NCBI RefSeq assembly: GCF_026155325.1
Contig: NZ_JAPFPW010000002.1
Coordinates: 186,001-250,000, forward strand
Direction: 5' to 3'
DNA: 64,000 nucleotides
Source of the DNA: Desulfobotulus pelophilus
GTDB lineage: Bacteria > Desulfobacterota > Desulfobacteria > Desulfobacterales > ASO4-4
The notes beneath the pieces are model-generated. The model was given only the letters and a program-made list of their open reading frames with translations. It made no database searches and was not told the DNA's origin. Every line of letters starts with the position of its first letter. Positions within the stretch are counted from its first letter, which is position 1. This document shows, one piece after another, positions 26,703 to 36,375 of this stretch. The position numbers and the translations under genes are program-made.

Positions 26703-28168
26703 AGGATTTCTACTCCTGGATGAAGGTTGCGGATCTCAAATTCCGCTCCGATGCGACGGGCTCTGTGGGCCATAATACCCAGTCCCATGCCCTGATCCGG
26801 CAGAGGATCGGGCAGTCCCTTGCCATTGTCCTGAATGCGAAGGCAGATATGCTGTCCGTGGCAGGAAAGCTCCATATGAATGCGTTCGGCCCTGCCGTGA
26901 CGCAGGGCATTACTGATGGCTTCCTGGGCAATGCGGTAGAGGTTGATGGCCGTATTGTGATCCATTTTCATGTCACGGGTCAGTGCTTCCATGTGGCAGC
27001 GGACATGAAACACATTGTCAATCTGTTCTGCCAGCTGGGAAAGGGCCGTCCCCAGTCCTCCGGCATCCATATTTACCGGACAGAGGCCCTTGGCCATGTC
27101 GCGGGTTTTGGTGGTGGCGGAACGGATGAGATCCGTGATCTCTCCGGCAAGGGCAGCGGCGGGGTTTTGGGCTATGGTCAGCCGTTTATGGAGAAGGCGC
27201 GCCATGGCCTCCACACCCACAAGGTGCTGGCCCAGATCGTCGTGGAGATCATAACCGATTTTTCGCCGTTCTTCTTCTCCTGTGCGCAGAATTTCCTTTT
27301 CCAGTCTGCGTTGCTCCGTAATATCCAGAATGGCGTTGAGCATGCAGGGTACACCACCAAGGTCAACTATATCCGCAGAAAGATTGGCATTGCGGATGTC
27401 ACCGCTATGGGTTCGGTAGACAATTTCCCGTTGATGAAACTGACCCCTGGCAAGAAGCTCCCTTGCCAGATTTTTAAAAAGCCCTGTGTCCGGCCAGAAA
27501 TCCATATCCCGTATGCGGGAGCCAATAATGGCCTGCCTTGGATACCCGGCTATTTTAATAAAGGTATCATTGACGTCCAGAATTCGGCCTTCGGACATGG
27601 TGGCAATCATCATGGCAACGGGAGTGGACTGAAAGGCTTTGGCAAATTTTTCTTCGGATTTGCGAAGGGCTTCTTCGGTTTTTCTGCGTTGGGTGATGTC
27701 CAGAACGGAGGCGATGCTTTGCTGGGTACCGGGAATCATGGCCACAGTCATGGTGGCGATGAGCCGTTCGCCGTTTTTATTTTTCAGTCGGCACTCATAG
27801 GTTCTGGGAGCGGCGGAAGGATTGATTCGGCGCAGGTGGTGATAGCGTTTCATGCGTTCACGGTCTTCCACATTTTCCACAAAAACCGTCCAGACCTGTC
27901 GGCCTTCCACCTCATGACGGCTGAAACCCGACAGTCTTTCAAATTCCGCATTCACCATGGCAATGGTGGCGTCTTCTTCGATGAGGATGGTGGCAGTCCC
28001 CGTATTGGCAAACACGGTACGGTAGGTTTCCTCGGATTTGGCAAGATCTTTCTGTGCCCTGCGCAGACCGGCGGCATCGCCTTCCAGCCTGCGGATACGG
28101 CGCTCCAGTTTCTGTCTCTGCAGGCGAAGGAGGCGGTGTTGTCTGAACGGAGAGCAGAGAGGTGTCAT
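26678..28168 (-). CDS. PAS-domain histidine kinase of the NarX/DegS type
   Basis: A 496-residue soluble kinase: N-terminal coiled coil, two PAS domains (SEETYRTVFANTG.. and SEEKFAKAFQSTP..), each followed by a PAC-like DITQRR/DITEQRR motif, then a HisKA_3 dimerisation box (EEERRKIGYDLHDDLGQHLVGVEA, His in DLHDD) and an HATPase domain (N box EAISNALRHG, G1 QDNGKGL, G2 GMGLGIM). No membrane helix, so it probably senses an internal signal such as redox state. ATG 28168 has GGGAG upstream. Confidence 0.92.
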   Translation of the reverse strand: MTPLCSPFRQHRLLRLQRQKLERRIRRLEGDAAGLRRAQKDLAKSEETYRTVFANTGTATILIEEDATIAMVNAEFERLSGFSRHEVEGRQVWTVFVENVEDRERMKRYHHLRRINPSAAPRTYECRLKNKNGERLIATMTVAMIPGTQQSIASVLDITQRRKTEEALRKSEEKFAKAFQSTPVAMMIATMSEGRILDVNDTFIKIAGYPRQAIIGSRIRDMDFWPDTGLFKNLARELLARGQFHQREIVYRTHSGDIRNANLSADIVDLGGVPCMLNAILDITEQRRLEKEILRTGEEERRKIGYDLHDDLGQHLVGVEAMARLLHKRLTIAQNPAAALAGEITDLIRSATTKTRDMAKGLCPVNMDAGGLGTALSQLAEQIDNVFHVRCHMEALTRDMKMDHNTAINLYRIAQEAISNALRHGRAERIHMELSCHGQHICLRIQDNGKGLPDPLPDQGMGLGIMAHRARRIGAEFEIRNLHPGVEILCLIPHAS

Positions 28169-28427
28169 GATATGGATCTCCCGTATAAAAAAATAGAATG
28201 GAAACAAGATAGCCCTTCCTGTGCTTTGAAGTCCATATAAATGAAGGTGGGAGCTTATTCCTGCGTATTGTGCGGGGTTGGATCAGGGTCTTTTGCCTAG
28301 GGGGAAAAGGGTTTTTGAACCGTAGGGATATCGGTGGATGCCGGATTCTTTTTACTGACAGTGGGGGCTATATTGTCAGAATAGGAGTATGCGCTGTAAC
28401 CAGACCTTTTTTCAAGGAGGAAAGCCC

Positions 28428-30677
28428 ATGGCAGCAGAAACGCGCTTTATGGCCGATGTGGAAGCCTGTGTGGATGCCATCATTGAAACCGTAGGCAGGG
28501 ATGTGGTGCTGGGCATGCCCCTTGCTCTGGGAAAGTCTCACCATGTGACCAATGCCCTGTATGCCCGCGCCAAGGCTGATCCGGACATGAGTCTTACCAT
28601 TCTCACGGCTCTGGCTTTGGAAAAGCCCTCTCCCTCCAGTGAGCTGGAGAGACGTATGCTGGAACCCATGGTGGACCGCATCTGGAAGGGTGTACCGGAT
28701 TTTGATTATATGAAGGATTACAGGCAGGGCCGTCTCCCGGATAATGTGAAAATCCGGGAGTTTTTTTACAAGGCGGGCAGTTACATGAACATGCCCGAAG
28801 CCCAGCAGGAGTATATCAGCAGCAATTATACCCATGTGGTCCGGGATCTGGAGGTCAACGCCATCAATGTCTACTGCCATATTGTAGCCAAAGGCGAGGA
28901 AAACGGACGGTTGATGTTCAGTGATTCCTGTAACTCCGACCTCGGGCGTGACGTTATTGCCTATATGGAGAGGGCAAAGGCCGCAGGCCGCAAAGTCGTT
29001 CATGTGGCCCATGTGAACCGCCATCTTCCATTCATGTACGGTGATGCGGTGAACGGGCCGGAAGTTTTTGACATGGTGCTGGAGGGGGAAGCTATGCACA
29101 CGCCCCTGTTTTCCGTTCCCAAGGCTTCCGTAGCTCCGGCGGATCATGCCATCGGCCTCCATGTGAGCAGCCTGATCCGTGACGGAGGCACCCTGCAGAT
29201 CGGTATCGGTGCTCTGGGAGATGCCATAGCCGATAGCCTGATTCTGCGCCATGAGCACAATGATGTATACAGGAACCTTCTGGCTGATGCGGGAATTGAT
29301 GAACAGTACGGAGATCTGGTGGATAGCCTTGGAGGCCGTGCACCTTTTGAAAAAGGGCTGTACGGCGCAACGGAAATGCTGGTGGAAGCCTTTCTGTATC
29401 TCTATCATGCTGGCATCCTGAAGCGAAAGGTTTATGGCAGTGAACCGGTCCAGAGGCTGGTTAATGAAGGAAAGCTTGCGGAAAGGGTTCATCCGGAGGC
29501 ACTGGCTCTGTTGCTGGGAGAAAAACCATTTTATCCCATGCTGACGCTGGAAGATTTCAGTCTGTTGCAGCATTACGGATTGTTCCGGGAAGAGCTGGTG
29601 TATGATGATTTTTCCATATGCGAATCTTCCGGCCACAGGTGGTCGGCCGATATGCGGGATGGTGCGTACAGAAAGGAAGTGGCTGCTGCACTCTGTGGAG
29701 ACTCACTGAAAAACGGCGTTCTTCTTCATGCCGGTTTTTTTATTGGCTCCAACGATTTCTATGAGAGTCTGCGCACCATGGACAAGGATGAGCGAAAACT
29801 GTTTTCCATGACCGGTGTGGATGTGGTGAACCAGCTGTATGGAGATGAGAAGCTCCGGGCACTGCAGCGCAAGGACGCCCGTTTTATCAATACGGGTATG
29901 AAGCTGTCCATTCTGGGAAATGTCTGTTCCGATGCCCTGGAAGATGGTCGTGTTGTTTCCGGCGTTGGCGGTCAGTATAATTTTGTAGCCATGGCCCATG
30001 CCCTGAAAGACGCCCGGTTGATCATGATGCTCCGATCCACGGGCTTCAGGGGAGGTAAGACCGTTTCCAATGTGGTCTTTTCCTACGGACATACCACCAT
30101 TCCCCGGCATCTCAGGGATATGGTGGTTACGGAATACGGTATTGCGGATATCAGGGGGCGATCGGACAGGGAGGTGATTGCCCGGATTCTGGCCGTAACG
30201 GATTCCAGATTTCAGGAAGGGCTCCTGAAAAAGGCAAAGGATGCGGGAAAAATCCATCCGCATTACATGATCCCTGATGCCTTCCGGGACAATACGCCCG
30301 AGCGTCTGAATGCCCTTGCTGCGAAATATAAGAAACAGGGAGTTTTTGCTCCTTTCCCCTTTGGTTCGGAATTTACCCCGGAGGAGCAGATTCTCGGTAA
30401 ATCCCTTCGGGGGCTGAAGCAGAGTCTGGCAAAGAAGAAATGGCCTGCCATTGCCGGTATTCTTTCGGGTATGGTGAAGCCCGTTCCCGAAGCCGTCCTG
30501 CCTTATCTCCGGCGCATGGAACTCCACGAGCCCGTCGGATTCAAGGAAAAGCTGTTGCGCAGCGTCGTCATCCATGCGCTGGTTTCCGGCGGCAGTCTGG
30601 ATACGGCGGCAGTCAGACAGGCTGCCGGATCCCCTGGTCGTATGAAGAGTCGTGTGGCTAAAGCGACAGCCCGATAA
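28428..30677 (+). CDS. Acetyl-CoA hydrolase/transferase family protein
   Basis: A 749-residue cytoplasmic protein of the CoA-transferase superfamily (COG0427 type). The C-terminal AcetylCoA_hyd_C-like region is clear (DALEDGRVVSGVGGQYNFVAMAHALKDARLIMMLRST, VVTEYGIADIRGRSDREVI). The N-terminal half (GMPLALGKSHHVTNALYARA.., SSNYTHVVRDL) fits the family. Such enzymes move CoA between acetate and another acid or release it. AAGGAGG precedes ATG 28428. It converges with the sulfonate-island regulator; a role in acetate handling after acetaldehyde oxidation is only a guess. Confidence 0.82.
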   Translation: MAAETRFMADVEACVDAIIETVGRDVVLGMPLALGKSHHVTNALYARAKADPDMSLTILTALALEKPSPSSELERRMLEPMVDRIWKGVPDFDYMKDYRQGRLPDNVKIREFFYKAGSYMNMPEAQQEYISSNYTHVVRDLEVNAINVYCHIVAKGEENGRLMFSDSCNSDLGRDVIAYMERAKAAGRKVVHVAHVNRHLPFMYGDAVNGPEVFDMVLEGEAMHTPLFSVPKASVAPADHAIGLHVSSLIRDGGTLQIGIGALGDAIADSLILRHEHNDVYRNLLADAGIDEQYGDLVDSLGGRAPFEKGLYGATEMLVEAFLYLYHAGILKRKVYGSEPVQRLVNEGKLAERVHPEALALLLGEKPFYPMLTLEDFSLLQHYGLFREELVYDDFSICESSGHRWSADMRDGAYRKEVAAALCGDSLKNGVLLHAGFFIGSNDFYESLRTMDKDERKLFSMTGVDVVNQLYGDEKLRALQRKDARFINTGMKLSILGNVCSDALEDGRVVSGVGGQYNFVAMAHALKDARLIMMLRSTGFRGGKTVSNVVFSYGHTTIPRHLRDMVVTEYGIADIRGRSDREVIARILAVTDSRFQEGLLKKAKDAGKIHPHYMIPDAFRDNTPERLNALAAKYKKQGVFAPFPFGSEFTPEEQILGKSLRGLKQSLAKKKWPAIAGILSGMVKPVPEAVLPYLRRMELHEPVGFKEKLLRSVVIHALVSGGSLDTAAVRQAAGSPGRMKSRVAKATAR

Positions 30678-30687
30678 TGCATGACCG

Positions 30688-30715
30688 GTCCCCTCCAGAT
30701 TCGGAGGGGACTTTT
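30688..30715 (+). terminator. Intrinsic terminator after the acetyl-CoA hydrolase/transferase gene
   Basis: A nine-bp perfect stem, GTCCCCTCC and GGAGGGGAC, with a six-base loop is followed by TTTT on the plus strand, eleven bases after the stop codon. Confidence 0.85.
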
Positions 30716-30783
30716 GGGGACGGGCTTTGTTGCTTTATGCCGTAGCGGTAAGGTCTGGCAGAAAAAGCTGTCCATCCTTTACA

Positions 30784-32205
30784 TCATGGCGAAGCCCTGT
30801 CCTTTGCGCTATCCGTATTTTTTTTTTGAATTTTTCGAAAGATGGTGCTGCGGTTGACTTTGAAGATCCGTGCTACCTGCTGGACGGAGCCGTGCCAACG
30901 GATGGCACGATCCAGAAAGTCGGACTCAATATCCGCCATTATTTCTTTAAGAGACCGTCCTCCCTGAAGAAGATCGGAATAGGGTTCCGTTTTGGGGGCT
31001 TCTTTTCCAAGGATGGATACGGGAAGATCGGCCGGAGCTATGATGGGACCCTGATGGGTGATAATAAGGGAGTGGATAAAATTTTCCAGCTCACGGACAT
31101 TCCCGGGCCAGCTATAATGACTCATGGCTTTCAGGGTTACATCCATGAAGGCGATGCGTTTATTGTACTTTGCGCTGTACTTTCTGATGAAAGCTTCGGC
31201 CAGGGGCTGGATGTCTGCCTGGCGTTCCCGTAGGGGAGGGATGGTAACCGTAGCCACATTGAGACGATAGAAGAGGTCCTGCCTGAATTTTCCCTCTTCA
31301 ATACGGCTGGCAAGGTCCCGGTTGGTTGCGGCTATGATTCTTGCATCCACCTTCACGGGTCTGCTCCCGCCTATACGCATGATTTCTCCATCCTGAAGAA
31401 CACGAAGAAGACGGGTTTGCATGGCCAGAGGCATTTCACCTATTTCATCAAGAAAAATCGTACTTTCCTTGGCCAGTTCAAAGTATCCTGCCTTTCCTTT
31501 GGTGGAGGCTCCTGTAAAGGCCCCTGGCATGTAACCAAACATTTCCGATTCCACAAGAGATTCGGAGATACTCCCGCAGTCAACCTTCATCATTACCTTA
31601 TCACTGCGCTGACTCTGGCCGTGAACATAACGGGCAAAGACATCTTTGCCAACGCCGGTTTCACCAAGAATCAGCAGGGTGGCATCGGTTTTTGCCATGG
31701 TCTGCAGGAAATTCAGGGTTTCATGCATGACCTCACTGGCAAATATGGGTGTGGTTGTCTGGGACTGTTCCCTTGCCATGTAGGCCATTTGTTCATTGGT
31801 CTGTTCAATGAGCTGTTTCTGCAGGGAGACCTGCTCGTTGAGCTGGGTGATCCTTGTGATATCCCGGGCAAAGGTGATGACAAGACGGAGAGCACCCGTT
31901 TCGTCAAAAACAGGTGTTCCCGTGAGAACAAGCATTTTACCGTTTCTGAGGCGTTGGGTGTGGGTAACGGTTTTTGCCTTGCGCACGACTTCCGGATTCA
32001 GTGCAAGGTCAAAAACGCCTTCTTCCACCAGACTGCGTACCTGACGACCCAGTACCTGATGGCGGGAAAGGCCGGTGAGCTGCTCATACATCCGGTTTAC
32101 GTATAAGGTAATTCCTTCGAGATTGGTGATAAAGACTCCCTCAGGAATGGCGTCCAGAATATCAAGGCTGTGGCTGGCCAGCAGGTCTTTGGCGTTGGGC
32201 TGCAT
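30784..32205 (-). CDS. PAS-domain sigma-54-dependent transcriptional activator
   Basis: A 473-residue enhancer-binding protein. It has an N-terminal PAS domain (about 10-115) as sensor, a coiled linker, an AAA+ domain with Walker A GETGVGKD (181-188), the sigma-54 contact loop GAFTGA (228-233) and Walker B FLDEIGE (251-257), and a Fis-type C-terminal HTH (GSVQQVARIFKVNRSTIFRKI). It lies downstream of the glycyl-radical activase in the same direction. Candidate sigma-54 promoters before the C-S lyase and the TRAP gene make it the likely local regulator. The PAS ligand is unknown. Confidence 0.93.
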   Translation of the reverse strand: MQPNAKDLLASHSLDILDAIPEGVFITNLEGITLYVNRMYEQLTGLSRHQVLGRQVRSLVEEGVFDLALNPEVVRKAKTVTHTQRLRNGKMLVLTGTPVFDETGALRLVITFARDITRITQLNEQVSLQKQLIEQTNEQMAYMAREQSQTTTPIFASEVMHETLNFLQTMAKTDATLLILGETGVGKDVFARYVHGQSQRSDKVMMKVDCGSISESLVESEMFGYMPGAFTGASTKGKAGYFELAKESTIFLDEIGEMPLAMQTRLLRVLQDGEIMRIGGSRPVKVDARIIAATNRDLASRIEEGKFRQDLFYRLNVATVTIPPLRERQADIQPLAEAFIRKYSAKYNKRIAFMDVTLKAMSHYSWPGNVRELENFIHSLIITHQGPIIAPADLPVSILGKEAPKTEPYSDLLQGGRSLKEIMADIESDFLDRAIRWHGSVQQVARIFKVNRSTIFRKIQKKNTDSAKDRASP

Positions 32206-32381
32206 ATCTCTATCTTACCATGCGGTTGGGTAACGCTTGAAAGCATGAATTCCATGCAGAAGATGCCTGTTCCACCGGAGGCAGGGATCGGCATGATTCC
32301 CATACCATCAAGGGGCAGCAGGGCAGAGAGTATCAAAGCAGCCTTTGAAAATAAAGCATTAAAAAATAAGCGTAATCATCG

Positions 32382-33332
32382 TCACTGCCCCGCAGGTATG
32401 AATCGGTTGCCCAGTATGTTTTGTGCTGTGTCCTGCAGGCGGGAAAAGAGCGATTTGTCCAGCTGCACTTCGCCCATGGACGGCATGCGGTCAAGAAAAT
32501 GGTACTTTTGTGTACCCAGACGGTGGTAGGGAAGAAGTTCATAACTGACACGGTTTTTAAAGGGGAGCAGAAATTGGGCAATGGCCCTGATGGCGTCTTC
32601 ATTGTCGTTGAAGTCCGGTACCACAGGAGTCCGGACCAGAATGGGGTGATCTTTCTGCAGGCCTGCAAGGCGGCTGAAGTTGTCCAGAATGCGGGCATTC
32701 CCCACTCCGGTCTGTCGTTCATGTTCCTCACTGTTCATGTGCTTGATATCAAACAGCACGTCATGGACAAGATGGGAGACTTCATGCAGAGTTTCCCATG
32801 GAATCATGCCGCAGGTTTCGATGGCCGTACGAACCCTTCTTTTTTTTGCCTCTCGCAGCAGGGCAATGGCAAAATCATGCTGCAGCAGGGGCTCCCCTCC
32901 TGATAAGGTGAGGCCGCCGCCGGAGCGGGTATAAAAAACAGCATCCTGCTCCACTACGGAAAGTACATCTTCCACACGGCGCATTGCACCGTAAACAATA
33001 AGGCTTCTGGCAGGGCAGGCCTGTGCGCAAAGATGGGGACAATCGCCACACAGATGTCTGTTCACATGAACGAGGTTGTTTTCATCCGCCGTGATGGCAC
33101 CATTGGGGCAGACATCCAGACAGTAACGGCATTTGTCAAAGCCAAGGCATCGTCCTTTGTTGCAGGCCAGCTCCGGGCCATATTGCTGGGATTCCGGGTT
33201 ACTGCACCAGTTGCAGCGAAGCGGGCACCCTTTGGTGAAGACAATGGTGCGGATGCCCGGTCCATCGTGTACGGAATATTTCTGGATATTGAAAATCATG
33301 CCTTGCACTTTTCTGTCTTCAAAGCTGCTCAT
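32382..33332 (-). CDS. islB: Glycyl-radical enzyme activating enzyme (radical SAM)
   Basis: Uses SAM and a [4Fe-4S] cluster to install the glycyl radical on the partner lyase. The 316 residues show the cluster motif C-x3-C-x2-C (C36, C40, C43 in KGCPLRCNWC), two extra ferredoxin-type clusters (cysteines in CNKGRCLGFDKCRYCLDVCP and CGDCPHLCAQACP), and the SAM-binding GG in LTLSGGEPLLQ. ATG 33332 has AAGGAG five bases upstream; the 33368 start is rejected. It lies 93 bp downstream of the lyase gene, separated by a strong hairpin. Confidence 0.92.
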   Translation of the reverse strand: MSSFEDRKVQGMIFNIQKYSVHDGPGIRTIVFTKGCPLRCNWCSNPESQQYGPELACNKGRCLGFDKCRYCLDVCPNGAITADENNLVHVNRHLCGDCPHLCAQACPARSLIVYGAMRRVEDVLSVVEQDAVFYTRSGGGLTLSGGEPLLQHDFAIALLREAKKRRVRTAIETCGMIPWETLHEVSHLVHDVLFDIKHMNSEEHERQTGVGNARILDNFSRLAGLQKDHPILVRTPVVPDFNDNEDAIRAIAQFLLPFKNRVSYELLPYHRLGTQKYHFLDRMPSMGEVQLDKSLFSRLQDTAQNILGNRFIPAGQ

Positions 33333-33372
33333 GATATCTCCTTCCGGGTGTCTTTGTTTGAATAACAAATAA

Positions 33373-33401
33373 GGCTCCGGACAGTCAGACTGTCCGGAGC
33401 C
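33373..33401 (-). repeat. Strong hairpin between the glycyl-radical lyase and activase genes
   Basis: Arms GGCTCCGGACAGTC and GACTGTCCGGAGCC form a perfect 14-bp inverted repeat around one central base. On the transcribed (minus) strand it is followed by a T-rich but interrupted tract (TTATTTGTTATT). It likely acts as a partial terminator or a 3'-end stabiliser, giving more lyase mRNA than activase mRNA. Confidence 0.8.
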
Positions 33402-33425
33402 CGATGCAGGGCAGAACGGAAAACC

Positions 33426-35921
33426 TTACATATTGTCGTGTTCCGTACGCGCTATGAGGTCGTTTTGCAGATCTGGGGAGAGATCCACAAAATAAGCGCT
33501 GTATCCTGCGATGCGTACAATGAGGTTTCTGTATTTGGCCGGATCTTTCTGGGCGGCGATCAGTGTCTCTTTCCGGATGACATTGAACTGAACGTGCCAG
33601 AGTTTCAGGTCACAGAGGGTTCGCATGAAAGAAACCAGCTTTTCCGTACCTTGATCACCTTCCACGCATTTGGGTGTGAACTTGATGTTCAGCATCCGGG
33701 CAGCCCGCTCGCGCATTCCCATATTCTTGGTATTGTAATTGGAGAGCAGCACGGCGGTGGGACCATTGACATCCGCACCATGGGAGGCGGAGGAGCCGTC
33801 GGAAAGGGAGAACCACTCCGTACGTCCGTTGGGCGTGGCGGAAACCACCTTTCCGAAGGGGACGTGGGAGGTGAAGGGTACATAACGGACATCGTTGTGG
33901 ATACCCAGTTCTTTGCTGTATGCCTTACCAAACTCCACGGAGATGCGGTCAATGTCCCGGCCAATGGCATCGGCATAGGGGTCATTGTTGCCATAGCATG
34001 GGGCACTGCGGAGCAGGGCCTGCACGTTTTCATGGCCTTCAAAATTGGCATCAATGGCATCCAGAACCTGACCCATGGTGAGGCGTTTTTCTTCAAATAC
34101 AAGCTTTTTGATAGCAGCCAGCGAATCTACCACCGTGCCGAGCCCCATGTATTCAAAGTAGCCAAGGTTGATTCCTTCTGGGATCTCAGCCTGATGCAAA
34201 TCCACACAATGTTTCATGCACAGATCATGCATGGCTGATCCCAGCGGCTGGGCAAAATGACGGGCCCGCAGATGGATGATGATATACTGCTGAATAAAGG
34301 CAGTTTTCATAAAAAGAATATGCTGGGACTTATAAGCTTCCCAGAATTCTTCCCAGGATGCAAAGGTGTTGGGATCGCCGGTTTCCACACCCAGAACCTG
34401 ATCCCCGTATTTTTTCATGCGGCCATTGCGGAGTACCATTTCGACGGCAGCGGCAAAGTTGATATAGGCTCCGCCTGAGGTATAGGTGTCGCGGTTGGGC
34501 ATACGGGCTTCCGTGCATCCGGAAACGGCATAGTCCAGAGCCTCTTCAAAGGTGGCACCCTTGGATACATAAATGGGGACAATTTCTTCGTCATTGATGA
34601 TTTTGGGAAAGCCGGAGCCGTCTTTGATGGTTTCTGCCACATCCCAGAGGTAGCTTTCCGGTGAACGGGAGTGGATGCGGGCGGCAAGGTCCGGGTAGTG
34701 AAGGGGAAATTCCCGCTTGGATTTCAGAATGAGATGGGTCAGTTCGTTGGTGGCATCATAGCCTTCCGGGGTCTGTCCGCCAACGGTTACGGCCTCCCAG
34801 TGGGCATATCCTTCATTGAAGGCACCGCCCGTGGGCGATATGTACATATCGATAAACTCTGCCATTCCCACCCACATGCACTCCAGCAGCTCCATGGCCT
34901 GTTCTTCCGTAATCCGGCCTTCGTTCATATCCTTTATATAGTAGGGGTAGAAATACTGATCCATGCGTCCGTTGGAAATGGTGGTACCTGTTTTTTGTTC
35001 CAGACGGGAGAACATCTGAGTGAACCACTGGCTTTGCACGGCTTCGTAGAAGTTTCGGGCTGGTTCGCCGGGTACTTGTTCTGCAATCTCAGCCATGCGC
35101 CGCAGTTCGGCCCGGCGGACGGGATCCTTTTCTTTTTCCGCCATCTGACGGGCCAGTTCCCCATGGCGTTTGGCCCAGAGAACAATGGCCTCACAGACAA
35201 TAACAATGGCTTCAAGGAAAGGTTTTTTTTCGCAATTGTCCAGAGGACTCATGGGATCAAGGGCTGCCAGTTTTTCTTCCGCCTCCCTGCGGATGCCATT
35301 GAAGCCTCGTTTGAGGATTTTTTCATAGTCGTGTACCCACTGAAGGGAGGAGCGGAAAGAAGATGTTTCATTAACAATGAAGCGGGAAATCAGCCCTTCC
35401 GGATCGTCATAGGTCAGCTTGTGAACCTCGGGGGGAAAGGCCTTGCTTAATGCTTCATGGTAGGTTTTGCCTTTCCAGTAAGGAGAAATTTTCTCAATGA
35501 CCAGTTTGGCATCTTCTTCGGTGATCGTCGCAGGAGACTGGCTCCGGGTGGGCAGGTCTCGTACGGCAATGTCAAGAAAATCCCCGTCCAGTTCCGGATA
35601 CAAAATGCCATAGCGGCCATCACAACCCGCACGTCCCAGAAGCAGCTGATCTTCCTGTACATAAACGGTCATGTTCCGTGCAATATGCATGAGTGCCTTT
35701 GCCCAGCGCAGGGGCAGGGGTTGCCCCTCGGTTTCCTGCATGGACTGGGTGAAATACAGGGCACGTTCCACATCAATACGTGGTTTCTGTCCATCAAACC
35801 GTTCCAGCATTTTAAAAACACGTGGATGGGTCTGGCGGAACATATTCTCTTTGCCTTCAATGCTTTCCAGAAGACGCTGTTCCTGGGGGGATACGCAGTC
35901 ACACCCTGCATAATCGTACAT
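33426..35921 (-). CDS. islA: Glycyl-radical C-S lyase, probable isethionate sulfite-lyase IslA
   Basis: An 831-residue glycyl-radical enzyme. The radical site is G806 ([12 protein letters not shown]), the thiyl cysteine C469 and general base E471 lie in [12 protein letters not shown]190, Q194, W375 and R679 line up, each exactly one residue later, with R189, Q193, W374 and R678 that I recall as the sulfonate-binding and active-site residues of Bilophila IslA. IslA cleaves isethionate to acetaldehyde and sulfite. AGGAGG lies seven bases before the ATG. No microcompartment targeting extension and no shell genes nearby. The dihydroxypropanesulfonate lyase HpsG is the main alternative; TRAP genes, activase and sigma-54 regulator nearby fit either. 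Confidence 0.85.
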   Translation of the reverse strand: MYDYAGCDCVSPQEQRLLESIEGKENMFRQTHPRVFKMLERFDGQKPRIDVERALYFTQSMQETEGQPLPLRWAKALMHIARNMTVYVQEDQLLLGRAGCDGRYGILYPELDGDFLDIAVRDLPTRSQSPATITEEDAKLVIEKISPYWKGKTYHEALSKAFPPEVHKLTYDDPEGLISRFIVNETSSFRSSLQWVHDYEKILKRGFNGIRREAEEKLAALDPMSPLDNCEKKPFLEAIVIVCEAIVLWAKRHGELARQMAEKEKDPVRRAELRRMAEIAEQVPGEPARNFYEAVQSQWFTQMFSRLEQKTGTTISNGRMDQYFYPYYIKDMNEGRITEEQAMELLECMWVGMAEFIDMYISPTGGAFNEGYAHWEAVTVGGQTPEGYDATNELTHLILKSKREFPLHYPDLAARIHSRSPESYLWDVAETIKDGSGFPKIINDEEIVPIYVSKGATFEEALDYAVSGCTEARMPNRDTYTSGGAYINFAAAVEMVLRNGRMKKYGDQVLGVETGDPNTFASWEEFWEAYKSQHILFMKTAFIQQYIIIHLRARHFAQPLGSAMHDLCMKHCVDLHQAEIPEGINLGYFEYMGLGTVVDSLAAIKKLVFEEKRLTMGQVLDAIDANFEGHENVQALLRSAPCYGNNDPYADAIGRDIDRISVEFGKAYSKELGIHNDVRYVPFTSHVPFGKVVSATPNGRTEWFSLSDGSSASHGADVNGPTAVLLSNYNTKNMGMRERAARMLNIKFTPKCVEGDQGTEKLVSFMRTLCDLKLWHVQFNVIRKETLIAAQKDPAKYRNLIVRIAGYSAYFVDLSPDLQNDLIARTEHDNM

Positions 35922-36005
35922 AGATCTACCTCCTCTGTATTACTATATAATGAATAAACGGCTGGCTTGGTCTTGTGATAACTGCCTCCAACTGGCCTTC
36001 TTTAA

Positions 36006-36021
36006 TTCAATTTTTGTGCCA
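36006..36021 (-). promoter_or_regulatory. Candidate sigma-54 promoter of the lyase gene
   Basis: On the minus strand TGGCAC-N5-TTGAA gives GG-N10-GA: a perfect -24 element and a near-consensus -12 (TTGA instead of TTGC). A start point about 12 bases on would leave a ~75-base leader. The sigma-54 activator encoded downstream supports it. Confidence 0.6.
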
Positions 36022-36375
36022 TTTTATATAAGTATCTGATTTATAATACTATAATCTATGATTGCGCTTTGGATTGCTGCGGGGTTGAATGGGCTGGGAA
36101 GTTTGGATGCGTATTTGCGACAGGCTGTTTGTACGGGGGGAAAAAACGGGAGGGCCTGTTGCGTAATTGCATCGGTTCTCGTGTCATTACCGGGGCTGGG
36201 CTGCGCAGGATGGATGATACGGTCATCTGTCGAGAACAGGTGTTTATTTTCGGATCCTTATTTGTCTCTGTCTGGAACGGCGTGGTGCATAAATGCAACT
36301 TCTCCTTGTGGTTCATAAACAAAAAGCCACCGCCGGGTGGCGATGGCTTTCGTAGAAAAAAGGATGGCTGTGCCT
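36022..36375 (-). other. Upstream regulatory region of the lyase operon
   Basis: This 354-bp non-coding stretch contains the terminator of the preceding gene (36325-36348) and two inverted copies of the nine-base word GCRACAGGC, at 36117-36125 on the plus strand and 36154-36162 on the minus strand. They lie about 95-140 bp upstream of the candidate sigma-54 promoter, a normal place for activator sites. The open frames here have no ribosome site or recognisable product. Confidence 0.45.
36325..36348 (-). terminator. Intrinsic terminator after the small binding-protein gene
   Basis: Stem AGCCACCGCC / GGCGATGGCT with a four-base loop (one mismatch). On the minus strand it is followed by TTTTTGTTT. 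It separates the chemosensory/transport genes from the lyase operon. Confidence 0.8.

Noticed and set aside
26720-28240. 506-codon plus-strand open frame
   Set aside because: Antisense shadow of the PAS histidine kinase gene, which has clear conserved motifs.
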